Source of the DNA: a virus
Direction: 5' to 3' (one strand)
Length of the DNA: 23,324 nt
Virus record (IMG/VR): IMGVR_UViG_3300025138_005176
Location: 1-23,324 of that record
Shown: piece by piece, positions 23,288 through 23,324 of the stretch
Position numbering within the stretch: the stretch's first letter is position 1
Layout: each line of letters starts with the position of its first letter
Notes under the pieces: model-generated
What the model saw: only the letters and a program-made list of their open reading frames with translations
Database searches by the model: none
What the model was told of the DNA's origin: nothing
Program-made: the position numbers and the translations under genes

Positions 23288-23324
23288 ATAATTATAATTT
23301 TTCAAACAGCATGTAGCTATTCGA

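Noticed and set aside
1-23324. tRNA genes, CRISPR arrays, insertion sequences, integrase or attachment sites.
   Set aside because: None could be seen by eye in the intergenic gaps, which are all short and accounted for; no transposase or integrase motifs are present in the proteins.

Overview
The window reads as part of a contractile-tailed (myovirus, distantly T4-like) bacteriophage genome of low GC content. Every recognised gene lies on the minus strand, so transcription runs from the right end of the window to the left. The identification rests on tail sheath and tail tube proteins together with a T4-type replication and recombination set: gp32-like single-strand binding protein, UvsX/RecA, FEN-type 5'-3' exonuclease and DnaB/gp41-like helicase.

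In transcription order the layout is as follows. (1) Tail module, about 23260 to 11174: sheath, an intrinsic terminator that abuts a T4-late-like promoter, tube, a small two-helix membrane protein, a gp26-family tail assembly chaperone with an apparent programmed frameshift into a 65-codon extension, a small conserved-looking protein, a short tape measure protein, a large baseplate protein, a LysM-like baseplate protein, a large hub-like protein and a 206-aa unknown. (2) Nucleotide and DNA metabolism module, about 11145 to 661: ThyX, a reduced and divergent family A DNA polymerase, two unknowns, SSB, UvsX, exonuclease, helicase and a monomeric B12-dependent ribonucleotide reductase. (3) At the left edge, the 5' part of a TonB-dependent outer-membrane receptor of the Bacteroidota/FCB type (carboxypeptidase-like regulatory domain plus plug), cut by the window end.

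The receptor architecture points to a host in the Bacteroidota/FCB superphylum (for example Marinimicrobia or Rhodothermota). Many genes carry a good AGGAG-type Shine-Dalgarno, which fits a host that uses SD initiation better than typical Flavobacteriia. Both host points are inference. The receptor segment is visibly more GC-rich (about 43-47% in three sampled 60-base lines) than the phage core (27% in a sampled line of the exonuclease gene). It is therefore either a recently acquired host gene or an assembly junction.

The points most worth following are: the +1/-2 frameshift at a run of seven T residues between tube and tape measure genes, joining the chaperone to an extension that has no start codon of its own; the phage-adjacent TonB receptor; a possible H-type pseudoknot in the SSB gene leader, resembling the autogenous operator of T4 gene 32; the terminator/late-promoter boundary between sheath and tube; a consensus sigma70-like promoter in front of the helicase gene; and the divergent ThyX and DNA polymerase.
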